A stretch of 64,000 nucleotides of DNA from Piscicola geometra (Eukaryota; Annelida; Clitellata; Hirudinida; Piscicolidae), in the NCBI GenBank assembly GCA_943735955.1, contig OX030956.1:12469394-12533393 (forward strand), given 5' to 3'. Position 1 is the first letter of the stretch. Each line of letters begins with the position of its first letter. The notes under the pieces were generated by a model, which had not been told where the DNA came from, ran no database searches, and saw only the letters and a list, made by a program, of their open reading frames with translations. The translations under genes and the position numbers were made by a program. Positions 21,486-64,000 of this stretch are shown here, one piece after another.

Positions 21486-23343
21486 GGAAGATTACGGCGA
21501 CATTTCAGAGCGGCAGGAGTTGCGCAAGAGACTTCAGTGCAAGTCGTTCAAGTGGTACCTCGACACTGTCTACCCAGAGCAGTTTGTGCCTACCGAGAGC
21601 CTTGCCAGAGGAGTGGTGAGGAGGAGGAGAGGAGGGTTATGTGTGAGGAGAAGGATGAAGGGAAGAGTTGGGGTGAGGAGAAGGATGAAGGGAAGAGTTG
21701 GGGTGAGGAGAAGGATGAAGGGAAGAGTTGGGGTGAGGAGGAGGATGAAGGGAGGTGGTGAGGGAGGAGTAGGGGTGAGGAGGAGGCAGTTGTGAGATTA
21801 GTGAGTGAGAAAGAAGTTTTTAAATAAAGTTGGAAAGTGACAAGTGCTATGTAGATCATGCTTGCAAGCACGGACATCTTTTCACACCTTTCACAACATC
21901 GAACTCTTCACTCCTTTCCTTTCTCCCCATCATTGACTCCATCTCCAAACACGACCACCGCCACCACCACCGCACAGATCCAGTCAGAGTTGGAGGAACC
22001 CCTCACCAAGAAGAAGGTGTGTCTGGAGGTGATTGAAAAGCAGGTCAAACCAAGGCCCTGTTCTGACGGCAACAAAAATCAGGTTTGAAGCTCGTTCGGG
22101 TTCACGCCACGTTAATAATTTATTAACACTCGTCGTTGTATTGTATTTTGTTACTTAATTGCTGATGTTATCCATCCAAACCCGCCTCCTATCCCACCTA
22201 TCCAACTCACTCATCCAATCAACCAACCAACCACCCATCTTAATCCATCCATCCCTCTTAGACAACCGTTTCCCAACCACCCAACCAACCAACCATTCCC
22301 TTCTTCCCCCAACCACCTAACCAACCACAGCCTCCGAACCATTCAACCACCATACCAACCCCAACTCCCCAGCCCCTCAATCAACCACCCACCCAACCAC
22401 CCACCCACCCAACCACCCACCCAACCACCCCAACCAGATCTGGCATTGGACCAAGAGGAACGAGGTTTACCTGGGCTCAGGCGAGGAAACGTGCATGGAC
22501 TACGCTGGGAAGGGCCTCGAGACGTACGTGTGCCATGGCCTCAAAGGCAACCAGGAGTGGTTGTATCAGAAGGTGGGTGGGTGGGTGGTAGGTGGGTGCT
22601 TGTGGTGGGTGGTAGGTGGGTGCTTGTGGTGGGTGGTAGGTGGGTGCTTGTAGTGGGTGGTAGGTGGGTGCTTGTAGTGGGTGGTAGGTGGGTGCTTGTA
22701 GTGGGTGGTAGGTGGGTGCTTGTGGTGGGTGGTAGGTGGGTGCTTGTAGTTGGTGGTAGGTGGGTGCTTGTAGTGGGTGGTAGGTGGGTGCTTGTAGTGG
22801 GTGGTAGGTGGGTGCTTGTGGTGGGTGGTAGGTGGGTGCTTGTAGTGGGTGGTAGGTGGGTGCTTGAAGTGGGTGGTAGGTTGGTGCTTGTGGTTGGATG
22901 AGGGGTAACTGGGTGGTGGTTGTGGCGAGAATGTGGTTGTGGGGGTAAGTTAGGTGGTAGTTATGAAAATTTGGTTGTAGTGGGTAGGTGGGTGGTAAGG
23001 GGGTAGGTGGTAGATAGGAGTGGTTGTGATGGTTAGGTAGGGGTGGTTATGGCAGTGGGTGGTCTCTATGAAAATGTGGTTGTGATGTTTTTAATAAGGT
23101 GGTTGTGGTGTGGTGCAGGTGGTTAGACGCTGGTCATGCGTGTGGTGATGGAATCTTTCATTTCTTTTTCATCCTCTTCCCACTCATCCATCTCTTCCAT
23201 CCCTTCCTCAGGATAACAGCATCCTGCATAAACTGACCAACAAATGCATCCAAATCTCGGACAACCTCAGCAATGTCAGTATGCACGTCTGCAACGGCAA
23301 GAGGAACCAAAAGTGGAGGTGGAACCGTAAGAAAGTCTCATGA
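16610..23343 (+). CDS. GALNT: Polypeptide N-acetylgalactosaminyltransferase (GT27)
   Basis: Eleven exons join in phase: 16610-17054, 17303-17456, 17836-18002, 18694-18858, 19176-19389, 20330-20444, 20902-21084, 21487-21615, 21978-22082, 22438-22572, 23212-23343. The product is 647 residues, normal for the family. It transfers GalNAc from UDP-GalNAc to Ser/Thr in the Golgi, the first step of mucin-type O-glycosylation. Order: cytosolic KKLRKLIFK, signal anchor about residues 9-27, stem, [15 protein letters not shown] fold ([28 protein letters not shown]), metal-binding DSH in FLDSHCE near residue 303, Gal/GalNAc segment [15 protein letters not shown] to [11 protein letters not shown], then [40 protein letters not shown], and a C-terminal ricin-type lectin domain (about 525-647) with NQEW and NQKW motifs. 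Subfamily is unclear. Introns 5, 6, 8, 9 and 10 contain minisatellites. It is tail-to-tail with PIWI. Confidence 0.95.
17555..17815. repeat. Minisatellite of ACAAAACAATACAATACAATTC type in GALNT intron 2
   Basis: About ten imperfect copies of a 20-27 bp unit made of CAATACA, AATTCAGTA and CAAAA blocks. Confidence 0.8.
20185..20285. repeat. 16-bp minisatellite CACCCATCCACTCACC in GALNT intron 5
   Basis: Five to six near-perfect 16-bp units, followed by (CCA)n that runs into the exon 6 acceptor region at 20329. Confidence 0.85.
20450..20700. repeat. G/T-rich minisatellite in GALNT intron 6
   Basis: Four copies of a roughly 55-bp unit containing GAGGGTGGGTGTGTGGTGGT and TTATGGTAGGTGGTTTGGAA, beginning a few bases after the exon 6 donor (20445). 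Confidence 0.8.
21620..21785. repeat. 30-bp purine-rich minisatellite in GALNT intron 8
   Basis: Four copies of AGGATGAAGGGAAGAGTTGG plus GGTGAGGAGA, starting directly after the exon 8 donor (21616). Confidence 0.85.
22573..22905. repeat. 24-bp G-rich minisatellite in GALNT intron 10
   Basis: About thirteen copies of GTGGGTGGTAGGTGGGTGCT plus TGTA. It begins at the exon 10 donor itself (GTGGGT at 22573), so the donor is the first repeat unit. The G3 runs could form quadruplexes in the RNA. Confidence 0.9.
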
Positions 23344-24873
23344 CCACGAGTTCATAATTGAAATGTAATTAATAATATAATAATAATTAATACATTTAAT
23401 TAGTTAATTATAAATTAGGATACAAAAATGATATTGTATAAAACAATTATATTTTCATGGAAGTAATTAAATAGGAATAATAGGAATTCTTAAATTGATT
23501 AAATAACTGAGAGTAATGGGGTACAAGAGACAAGGAAGCAAGTGACTGTCTCTCTGTATTGCTGAGTATTTGTGTGTCTTCCATTCATCGCTTCAGAACC
23601 ACTCGACTTCTAATTAATTTCCATATTTTATGCAACGATTTGATGTTTGCTACAAGCGTGCTACAATCTCAGTAGATTATTTTTGTGAGGACTACTCTAT
23701 TTTATATCTTAAGAGTCCAAATTATCATATAGACAGATATAAAAGATATTCTTGCATATTTTTTTGGGAAGTATGTGTTCCTATAATCCCAGGCAAAAAC
23801 CTTCATGATTATTTTTCTTTATGTGTTTTGTGTGTGTGTATGTGTGAATATTTCAATATTATGTTTCTTATGCGAGGTGTGAGTGTGTGTTGAATGTGCG
23901 TTCTAGATGATGTGTGTGTGTGTGTGCGGATGGTTTTAATGTACGTGAAATTTTGAATTTATTTGCATGCAAGGTGAGCTGTGATGAAGGTCAGATCGTG
24001 TATTGTCGCCTTCAAGCACGACCTGTGATTACGAGACCCTTCAGAAAGCGCATTTCAATAAAGGATATTGGTTTACCATTCAATGGCTACTGATTAAAAC
24101 TCAATTTTAATCTTTAAAATGGTGAATAATGGCGCTTTTTTTGCTTAACAGAATTCACGATGCAGCAAGTTTTTGTACTGTGAGCATTCACCGAAATACT
24201 TAACTAGTGCTATTACTTAAAATGGAAAAGCGTTTGAAATTAAAAACCCGGGTACCCGTTGTCTTTCCTAACTACGGTACATTCGGAGACTTTAATATTT
24301 AAATTTATTTTCAAAAAAAGGGCTCAAAAAATCCTTTCATATAAAATTATTCGTGACTAATCAATATTAGTGTCCGAACAATTTGGTATTTTGCGGTATT
24401 ACTAACACAAAAATCTCGCTAAAATTTTATTTTTGGAAAATAGATGTCATTCACACAGTAAAACGTTGAAGCAGTTTGATGTACGAACTGTCAAACACCG
24501 AAACTACAACATAAATATTTCGTGCAGTCAGCCATGTCGTTGCAGAATAGACGAAAGATCAACGTATGTGAAAGTTTCACATTGTGAAACTAAGTATAAT
24601 AAAGTCAACTTTTACAAGCATTTATAAATAATTCTTTCCACAAATTCTCGAAATAATAAAGCTTACAACGTAAAGTTTCTGTTTATAGCAACCACGAAGC
24701 ACACTAAAGGCCTTCATCGAGTTAAAAGCTCACAAAGTCGACAAAGTCCAAAATATCATTGCCATTGAAGTCCAACGTATAATGCGCAGTCTTTGAAATT
24801 AAAAAATTATTTAAAGTTTCAGTTTTCACGGTTTGTTGTTACTGCAACAAAAGCGAATACAATCTGGTGCACC
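23344..24873. other. Convergent intergenic region between GALNT and PIWI 3' ends
   Basis: AT-rich DNA holding both 3' UTRs. It has an AATAAA at about 24058 (plus), a TG-rich stretch near 23830-23930 and no protein-like frame or transposon end. Confidence 0.5.
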
Positions 24874-37671
<12,798 letters not shown>

Positions 37672-38150
37672 GTTTGTAAAATGTTCACTATTTCGTAAGA
37701 GAAGAGAGAAGGAAGTGTCTATTTGTATAGTGCTTTCTTCAATTCTCTAAAACAGCTACGGCTATTCATTTACATATAATATATATAAATATACGACTAT
37801 TGCACAGTTTATTTATAATTTATGAATAATGAATAAAAAAATTTAATATAAAATTTAAAAGTCATTTACTTCTCAATCACCAGATTAGTTAACTATCAAG
37901 ATTGGTTTCGTCACTAAACCAATCTTTTCCGCTTGAATAATTGCTAGAACAGTGAAATTTGTACATAATATAAAAATATATTTAATCTTCATTGCCGTGG
38001 AAAACCCCCATTTTACTCAATTAGTTGCCTCGTGATTGATGAAACATTGAAATATATGCAACATAGGAATAACTTTGGCGGGTATGCTGCTCTGCTGGAA
38101 TGGTTGCTAGGGTAAACGGATAAAAAGTCTTACGGATAAAAAGTCTTCGG
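37672..38150. other. 5'-flanking DNA of PIWI
   Basis: AT-rich with no gene. At 37710-37745 it has TATTTGTATAGTGCTTTCTT, a motif shared with other short repeats in the window, and near 38110-38180 three or four copies of a 16-bp GGATAAAAAGTCTTAC-like unit. Confidence 0.5.
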
Positions 38151-38179
38151 ATAAAAATTCTTAAGGATAAAAAGTTATC

Positions 38180-38745
38180 AGGATCTTGTTATTTCCACTT
38201 TCGTCGTATTAAACAGCTTCTTCCTTTTCTCGATGATCCTACTTTGCAACTCTTGTATCTTCTCTAGTTCTCTCCAGGATTGATTATTGCAACTCTCTTT
38301 ACTATGGCCTCCCTGATATTACTTTATCTCCTCTAAATAAGGCCTTTAATTGTGCTGCTCGTCTTGTTGCTCGTGCTCCTAAGTTTTCTCACATTTCTCC
38401 TTATCTTCGTTTGTGACATTGGTTACCTTTGAGATCTAGAGTGACTTTAAAAAATGTCTAAATAGGTTTAAAATTCATAACTATACTGCTCCAAATTTAT
38501 CTTAAAAATCTAATTAAACAACCCCCTAAATCTGGTCTAGGATCATCGACCTTTAAACGTTATTTTCTTTTTCCAGTTAAACACTCTTTTGCTCAACATT
38601 CTTTTTCTTACTGCGGTCTTTTTTTATGGAATTCTTTACCCTCTTCTCTAACTTCAACTAAGTCACTTATAGCTTTCCGTCGAGGCCTGAAGACGTATTT
38701 GTTCAAAACACTCTCCCCACATCATGAAATACTCAAATTCTGCAT
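38180..38745 (+). pseudogene. Decayed non-LTR retrotransposon reverse transcriptase, C-terminal part
   Basis: Stop codons and frameshifts interrupt a readable trace: FHFRRIKQLLPFLDDPTLQL, LSRIDYCNSLYYGLPDI, NCAARLVARAPKFSHISPYL, HWLPLRSRVTLKN, then LFLWNSLPSSLTSTKSLIAF and RRGLKTYLFKTL. The SRIDYCNSLYYGLP, HWLP and WNSLP blocks are typical of the end of LINE ORF2 in the CR1/L2 group. No 3' tail or target duplication was identified. Confidence 0.75.
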
Positions 38746-40081
38746 TTCTTCTCCTTTGAAACCTCGTGTTGTTTCTATCTGGAATAAATCCAAACCATTC
38801 TTTGGAATAATTTAATTTACAACTTTATTGCAGAAGCACTGTTATTTACAAATCCTTCATATAATTTTCAAAAACTTTCAAGAAACCTTCAGACTACCTT
38901 GAAAGGATGATATCATTCATAACAGACGATTTAATGATGCTGATAGTGATGTAACAGTATCATCATTATTGATTCTAATAATATTTTATAGCTACTCTTG
39001 TAATAGTTTTCTATTTACTAATTCTAATAATATTTTATCATTTATTATTTAACTCATAATTCTAAATGCAGAGACGCTTGAAATGTTTATTGAAAGAAAT
39101 GAAAGAAACATTTGAAACCTGGCGACAAGCGGGAAACTCTACAATGCACGAACTATTCATATAAATAATATAGCTGCAGAATAATAATTATTATTATTAT
39201 CATTATTATTATCATCCTCATTATCATCATCATTATCATTATTATTAATAATTATTATTGTAATATATTGTGATTTAAGTGAGATTGATGAATATATTTA
39301 CGCAATCGGGTCAATAAAGACAACATAGTAAGAATCATCACCATCATCATTAATAGATTATAATAGGCAAAGAACAACAATAATTATACCATCAATATTA
39401 TTTTTATTTTTATCATTATTATTTTTATTATGGGCTGTAGAAGATCTTGCGTATTATTATGTACATCATACGACGAATTGAATAAATGCTGTGATAACAA
39501 AATGACAGAATAAACAATATTTAAGGGTAGTAGTATTATAAGTAGTAGTATTAAAAGTAGTGGTATTAAAAGTAGTAGTATTATAATCAGTACTATTACA
39601 ACAATAGCAAACGCGTTTTTATTAATGCAAATATTATTTTTACTATTTATTCAGACCTATTACCTATTTAAAGCCTTTAATTATAATTGAATGATCAATT
39701 AATAATAATATTAATAATATTCACAATTCAGTCGATCATTCTCTGATATGAATGATACCGCAAAAAGATAATGAAAGCCGGAAAAATAATTGGAAAAAAA
39801 ATTAATGAAAAGATTAAGTTAAAAGTAAACTGCATTTGAAATTAAAATGTACATTGAGAATTTAAATGGTAAATGTAACAATCGCGTGTATCTGTGCGTG
39901 TGTGTGTGTATGTATGTGTGTGTGTGGGTGCGTGTGTGTGTGTATGTATGTGTGTGTGTGTGTTTGTGTGTGTGTCGATTGAAAGGTGAGTTATTAGGTG
40001 ATGGCGATGGCGGTGGTTTTTATTGATCATTATGATGGTGTTGGTGGTGGTGGTGACGATGATAATGATGATGAAGGTGAC

Positions 40082-40117
<36 letters not shown>

Positions 40118-40528
40118 TATGATAATGATGATGAAAACGACAAAAATAATGCAGATGAGGAATAATGGGCTTGAGAGACATAACATCCTGGCTGGAAAGA
40201 ATGACTGAGTGGAAGAAGGAGTGAGGGAAGAAGGAATAAAAGAATAAAAGAAAGAGAAGTGAGCGAGATGAGAGGACTAGAAAGAGATAGATGAAAAAGA
40301 GAGAAAGAAGCATTAAAAAGAGGTGAAAGAAACAAAGAGAGAGAGGGAAAAAGAAGAAGAAACAAAGAAAGAAATTTCAAGAGAAGGAAAAAGAAAGAAA
40401 GATTGAGAGAAGGAAGAGAAGGGATGGAGGAAGAGAAGGGATGGAAGAGGAGAAGAGATGGAGGAAGAGAAGGGATGGAAGAGGAGAAGGGATGGAAGGG
40501 GAGAAAGGATGGAGAAGGAGGATGATGA
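38746..40528. other. Intergenic DNA 3' of SRPK, rich in simple repeats
   Basis: Contains ATT/ATC runs (39180-39250), TAGTAGTATTA runs (39520-39600), (TG)n/(TGTA)n (39895-39975), (GATGAT)n (40030-40140) and a long purine-rich GAAAGA/GGAAGA stretch (40205-40525) ending at the SRPK stop codon. No gene recognised. Confidence 0.6.
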
Positions 40529-59341
<18,813 letters not shown>

Positions 59342-60058
59342 TTAATAGATGTTTTATCCTTCAGAATTTCCTAGAATAACCGTTACCAGAAACTCGGTTT
59401 GAATTAATTACCGACTATAGAAAAAACTAATTCTTTTTGAATTTATCCAATTTTGCACCGGTCATAAACAAACAGAAAATTTTAATAGAACGTCTAAAAC
59501 TAAAGTAAAAAATAATAATCTAAAATTATCTTTTTGTCTTATAATTGTATTCAAAACTCTTTATATCGCCTAAATTCATTCAACATTATAAATTAACTAC
59601 GGAACCCTATTACTAAAACGAATTAAAGCGAAAATAATAACTTTGTCGGAATAATTAAGCTTAGAGATGAATTAGACGATTTAGCCGACTTATTACTTAT
59701 ATTTTCATGCACATCTATCCGAATCATGATTGGCCACATATCCCGTCATCGACGCGCATGTCAGTTGAAGATTTAAATAGAATTTGAGAGAAATTGACTT
59801 TTAACGGATTATTCTAGAAATTCTTGAAATACAAATATTTATCTTTCAATTATTTTTTTATGTATACTTTATATTTATATTTGAATAAATTATTTTTCAT
59901 TCAAAGCAATTCAACACGTCAACATTCATTATTTTTTCTTCAGACTCAATGCAAACTGCATTCTAAAAAATCATTGACTAAAATGCACGTAAAGTATGTA
60001 AAAGTAAAAAGAATTGATAAAATAGTGATTTGAGATTTAGAATTAAAATGGCATGCTT
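59342..60058. other. 717-bp intergenic region between the HDAC6 stop and SRPK start
   Basis: Both genes are on the minus strand, so this holds the HDAC6 3' UTR and the SRPK promoter and 5' UTR. It is AT-rich with no motif I can assign. Confidence 0.6.
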
Positions 60059-63000
60059 TCAAGGCATGGGAGAGCGGAACTTGTTTAGATAAACTGCTTC
60101 TTTGAATGGTCTCAACGCCTGAGTTGAATGAATGAATGGATTCATGGATGAATGGATGGACGGATGAACAAGCAAATGAATGAATAAATGGATGAACAGA
60201 TTGATTAAAGCGCTTTCGAATTAGATAAAAAGCGCTATATAAATGCCTGTGATTGATTGATTGAATGAATGAAGAGATGAATGATTAAAAGGATAATTGA
60301 TTGATTGGTAGAATGAATGAATTGAAATGTAAATCTTTCTTTGAAATTCAAATAAGACACCAAAAAACAACCCCCCCTCATAAATTCATATTCAATCGTC
60401 ACTCAAACCAACATCATTTTCAAATATAATCTAATTAATGCAAGAATAAAAAAATAATGAAACTAATTAATGCAAGAAATAAAATTAATCAAACTAATTA
60501 AAGCAAGAATAGGGAAAAAATCGAAATAATTAATGCAATAATAGTTTTAAAAATCAAACTAATGCAAGAATAAATATATAAAAAATAATGGCATCACCTG
60601 GTTGTCGATGTAGTGGTCGCACCTGAAGCACCACACGGAGATGTCGCTGAAGCTGACGGCCATGCAGTGGTTCTCCCGCTCACTGTGCTCCAGCATGTGC
60701 CCATTCACGAATCTTGAGCAGTACACCTGACCCCATTAACAGGACTAATTAGTCATGATAACTATTATTATTGACCAATTAGTTTAATCATAAGTGATAT
60801 CAGTATTAAACAAATGATTAGTCAGTATACTTATTATTACTCAACTAATTAATCATAATTATTATTAAAAGCTAATAATGAATTAATTTGTATAACTTAT
60901 GAATATTATAAAGCTATAACTTCTAAATAGCAATATTATTATATTATACAAATCAGTTAATTAAAAAAATATTAAGTAACCATTTTACGAGAATTACTTC
61001 AAAAACTACTATTTATAGATTCAATGACGATGACCCAACATGCAACCACCTGGGAGCAACAAAGACACATCCAATTCTCTGATGAGTCATGGCACGTGAC
61101 GCATGGGGTGGTGACGTCAGGGGGGGTGGAGAGGGAGGGGGGCAGTTCAGAGAGGTGGACGCACCATGGTAGGGGGTGCACTGCGTGCAGCTGGATGTGG
61201 TGCTGTGGTGGTGGTGGGGGAGGGGGGAGGGTTATGATGATGATGGTGACTATTATGGTGATGATGATTATAATGATGATGATGATTATGATTAGGATGA
61301 TGTTGAAACCACCCACTCACTAACCATGTCATGAGTCACTCTGGAGACAAAGTTGAAGAGGTCGTTATTGGTGATAGTGACATTCACCTCACCATCCACT
61401 GCCCCCACATCTCCCCTCACTGCGTCCACCACCCTCCTCGCCCCACCCCCACCACCAGGGGATCTCCCTGCACCCCCTCTACCACCACCACTACCACCCC
61501 CTCTACCGCCACTACTACCAGCAGTACCTCCACCTCTTCCACCACCACCACCCCCAGTACCACTACCACCAGCACCTCCACTGCTTCCCCCAAGAGACCC
61601 CCCTGCACCACCTCTACCACCACTACCACCACCTCTACCACTACCACCACCTCTACCACTAGCACCACCACTACCACCACCTCTACCACTAGCACCACCA
61701 CTACTACCACCACCACCATCGTTTCCATCATAACCTACCCCACTACCCCCTTTACCCCCTTTACCACCTTTACCTCCACTACCACCATCTTTACCTCCAT
61801 CTTTTCCTCCACCTCCACCTTTACCACCACCTCCATCTTTACCCCCACTACCACCACCTCCACCTTTACCTCCATCTTTACCACCACTACTACCACCACT
61901 ACCACCACCACCACCTCCATCTTTACCGCCACCTTTACCACCCTCCTCATCCTCATTATCATTATTAAAACTTAAATTACCATCACCACCATGTGACAAT
62001 TCCTTATCGCTCTCAACTTTTAAATCTTTCATTTTCTCAATCCCTCCATCCACCCTTTCCACTCCACACTCCACCCATCTATCCATCCTTCCCCCCACCA
62101 ATCCCCCCATCCTCCCCTCCAACCACTCCTTCACTCTCTCTCTCGACGGCAAGTCAACTGGGTCAATAATAAGAATAAAAGATAATAAATAGATTAAATC
62201 TAGGTCAATTCTAGGTCATATTTGAGTCATGAAACATTTATAATCATCATTAACCCTCAAACCAATAAACAAAACACCACACAAACAACCAAACAAGCCA
62301 CCACAAACAACCACACGAACACCAAAAAAACCACCACACTAACAAAAAACCCCATGAACAAACCACATACAAACTAACACACAAACAACCACCACAAGAA
62401 CAACCAAGCCAACCACACAAACAACCACACAAATAAACAACCACACAAACAACCACACAACCAACCACACAAACAACCACACAAACACCCAACCAGACAA
62501 ACAACCACACAAACAACCATACAAACACCCAACCACACAAACAAACCATCATCCAACCACACAACCAACCACACAAACAAACAACCACACAAACAACCAA
62601 CCACACAAACAAACAACCACACAAACAACCAACCACACAACCAGCCACACAAATAACCACACAAACAAACAACCACACAAACAAACAACCACACAAACAA
62701 ACAACCACACAAACAAACAACCACACAAACAAACAACCACACAAACAAACAACCACACAACCAACCACACAAACAAACAACCACACAACCAACCACACAA
62801 ACAACCACACAACCAACCACACAACGAACCAACCACAAACAACCACACAAACAAACAACAACACAAACAACCAACCACACAAACAAACAACCACACAAAC
62901 AACCAACCACACAAACAAACAACCAAACAAACAAACAACCACACAAACAACCACACAAACAAACAACCACACAACCAACCACACAACCAACCACACAAAC

Positions 63001-63296
63001 AACCACACAACCAACCACACAAACAACCACATAAACAACCACACAAACAACAAAACAAACAACCAACCACACAAACAAACAACCACACAAACAACCAACC
63101 ACACAAGCAAACAACCATACAAACAAACAACCACACACACAAACAACCACACAAACAACCAACAACACAACCAACCAACCACACAAACAACCAAACAACC
63201 AACCAAACAAACAACCACACAAACAAACCATCGAAGCAGAGGCAGGACCAGTACTGGGCCTGTTGCTTCACCACCTTCTGAAGCACATCTCTCGAC
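60059..63296 (-). CDS. HDAC6: HDAC6-like histone deacetylase, C-terminal part with ubiquitin-binding zinc finger
   Basis: Five exons join in phase, 63296-63229, 62157-61325, 61202-61050, 60726-60598, 60118-60059; earlier exons lie beyond the right edge. The first has SRDVLQKVVKQQAQYWSCL, like the helix that closes the second deacetylase domain of HDAC6. Next is a linker of 277 residues made largely of Gly, Ser, Lys, Asp and Arg repeats. Then a ZnF-UBP (BUZ) domain: AVHPLPWCVHLSELP, TPCVTCHDSSENWMCLCCSQ, VYCSRFVNGHMLEHSERENH, SFSDISVWCFRCDHYIDNQ, and the short last exon with YLNKFRSPMP, equivalent to HDAC6 NKFGEDMPHPH. Cys/His zinc ligands are present. This domain binds free ubiquitin C-termini and recruits aggregates in the cytosol. 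The last exon, 19 codons, was found from its acceptor and phase. A USP-type BUZ domain is less likely given the deacetylase-like helix and the C-terminal ending. Confidence 0.87.
60119..60597. repeat. HDAC6 last intron with GAAT-type repeat and GCGCTATATAAATG motif
   Basis: (TGAA)n/(TGGA)n repeats at 60125-60200, then AAAAGCGCTATATAAATGCC (about 60220) followed by (GATT)n. The TATAGCGCTTT motif next to a tetranucleotide repeat recurs near 15300 and 37720. Confidence 0.6.
61430..61930 (-). repeat. Coding minisatellite for the Gly-rich linker of HDAC6
   Basis: CCACCACTACCACCACCTCT-like units encode GGSGG, GRGG, GGKDGG and GGSSGG motifs within the 833-base exon. Confidence 0.85.
62255..63226. 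repeat. ACAAACAACCACACAAACA minisatellite filling an HDAC6 intron
   Basis: About 970 bp of ACAAACAACC/ACACAAACAA/CCAACCAC blocks with almost no G. It begins two or three bases after the donor of the exon ending at 63229. Confidence 0.95.
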
Positions 63297-64000
63297 CTGT
63301 GAGGGTGAGTTTTATGAAACGCCTAAATGATTTAGAAGGATAAAGAAGGAATATTAATCAATTATTATGATTAATAAGAAGAAAGACTGCTTAAGAAGAT
63401 TAAGAAATTATTAAAAATTATTAAAAATTAGTAAAAATTAGTTTAAATTATTAAAAATTAGTAAAAATTAGTAAAAATTAGTAAAAATTAGTAAAAATTA
63501 TAAAAAATTATTTTTAAATTATTTAAAATTATTTTTAAATTATTTAAAATTATTTTTAAATTATTTAAAATTATTTTTAAATTATTTAAAATTATTTTTA
63601 AATTATTTAAAATTATTTTTAAATTATTTACAATTATTTTTAAATTATTTAAAATTATTTTTAAATTATTTAAAATTATTTTTAAATTATTTAAAATTAT
63701 TTTAAAATTATTTAAAATTATTTAGAAAATATTTAAAATTATTTTTAAACTATTTAAAATTATTTTTAAATTATTTAAAATTATTTTTAAATTATTTAAA
63801 ATTATTTTTAAATTATTTAAAATTATTTTTAAATTATTTAAAATTATTTTTAAATTATTTAAAATTATTTTTAAATTATTTAAAATTATTTTTAAATTAT
63901 TTAAAATTATTTTTAAATTATTTAAAATTATTTTTAAATTATTTAAAATTATTTTTAAATTATTTAAAATTATTTTTAAATTATTTAAAATTATTTTTAA
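63297..64000. repeat. HDAC6 intron with 21-bp AT minisatellite
   Basis: From about 63410 first TTAGTAAAAA units, then about 25 copies of TTTTTAAATTATTTAAAATT plus A up to the window edge. No exon is visible. Confidence 0.9.

Noticed and set aside
62250..63286. Frames over 240 codons rich in Cys, Val, Trp and Leu
   Set aside because: Translations of the ACAAACAACC intron repeat; only the HDAC6 exon at 63229-63296 is real.

Overview
The window is nuclear DNA from an invertebrate animal. Genes are split into many small exons with GT-AG introns, the products are animal families (PIWI, SRPK, HDAC6, polypeptide GalNAc-transferase, ITM2/BRI, CISD, RhoGAP), and non-coding DNA is AT-rich and crowded with micro- and minisatellites. 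There is no bacterial operon, CRISPR array or viral genome. I cannot name the phylum. All gene models were assembled by hand: each exon joins the next in phase and carries a recognisable family motif.

Layout. 1-1303 (-): N-terminal part of an ARHGAP11A-like RhoGAP gene running off the left edge. 1612-2248 (+): CISD-type CDGSH iron-sulfur protein, head-to-head with the RhoGAP gene, 308 bp between start codons. 3545-6560 (-): complete seven-exon ITM2/BRI BRICHOS protein, convergent with CISD. 7497-7555: orphan THAP zinc-finger first exon. 7761-14424: large palindrome made of two inverted 3.3-kb Merlin-type DNA transposons, each carrying the same nested hAT-like element. 16610-23343 (+): complete 11-exon polypeptide N-acetylgalactosaminyltransferase. 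24874-37671 (-): complete 28-exon PIWI gene, tail-to-tail with the transferase. About 38.2-38.8 kb: decayed non-LTR retrotransposon. 40529-59341 (-): complete 18-exon SR-protein kinase with very long low-complexity inserts. 60059-63296 and beyond (-): C-terminal part of an HDAC6-like deacetylase with its ubiquitin-binding zinc finger.

The genes do not form one pathway; this looks like an ordinary, fairly compact animal gene neighbourhood. PIWI guards the germline against transposons, SRPK phosphorylates splicing factors, HDAC6 couples deacetylation to ubiquitin binding, the transferase starts mucin-type O-glycans, ITM2 is a furin-processed membrane chaperone, CISD is an organelle-membrane iron-sulfur protein, and the RhoGAP acts on the actin cytoskeleton.

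The most unusual features are: (1) the transposon palindrome, whose flanking 8-bp target duplications look exchanged between the two copies; (2) tandem repeats that abut splice sites again and again, so that simple repeats supply much of the 3' splice-site context; (3) tandem-repeat expansion inside coding exons of PIWI (RG repeats), SRPK (poly-Q/N/D/K) and HDAC6 (Gly-rich linker).
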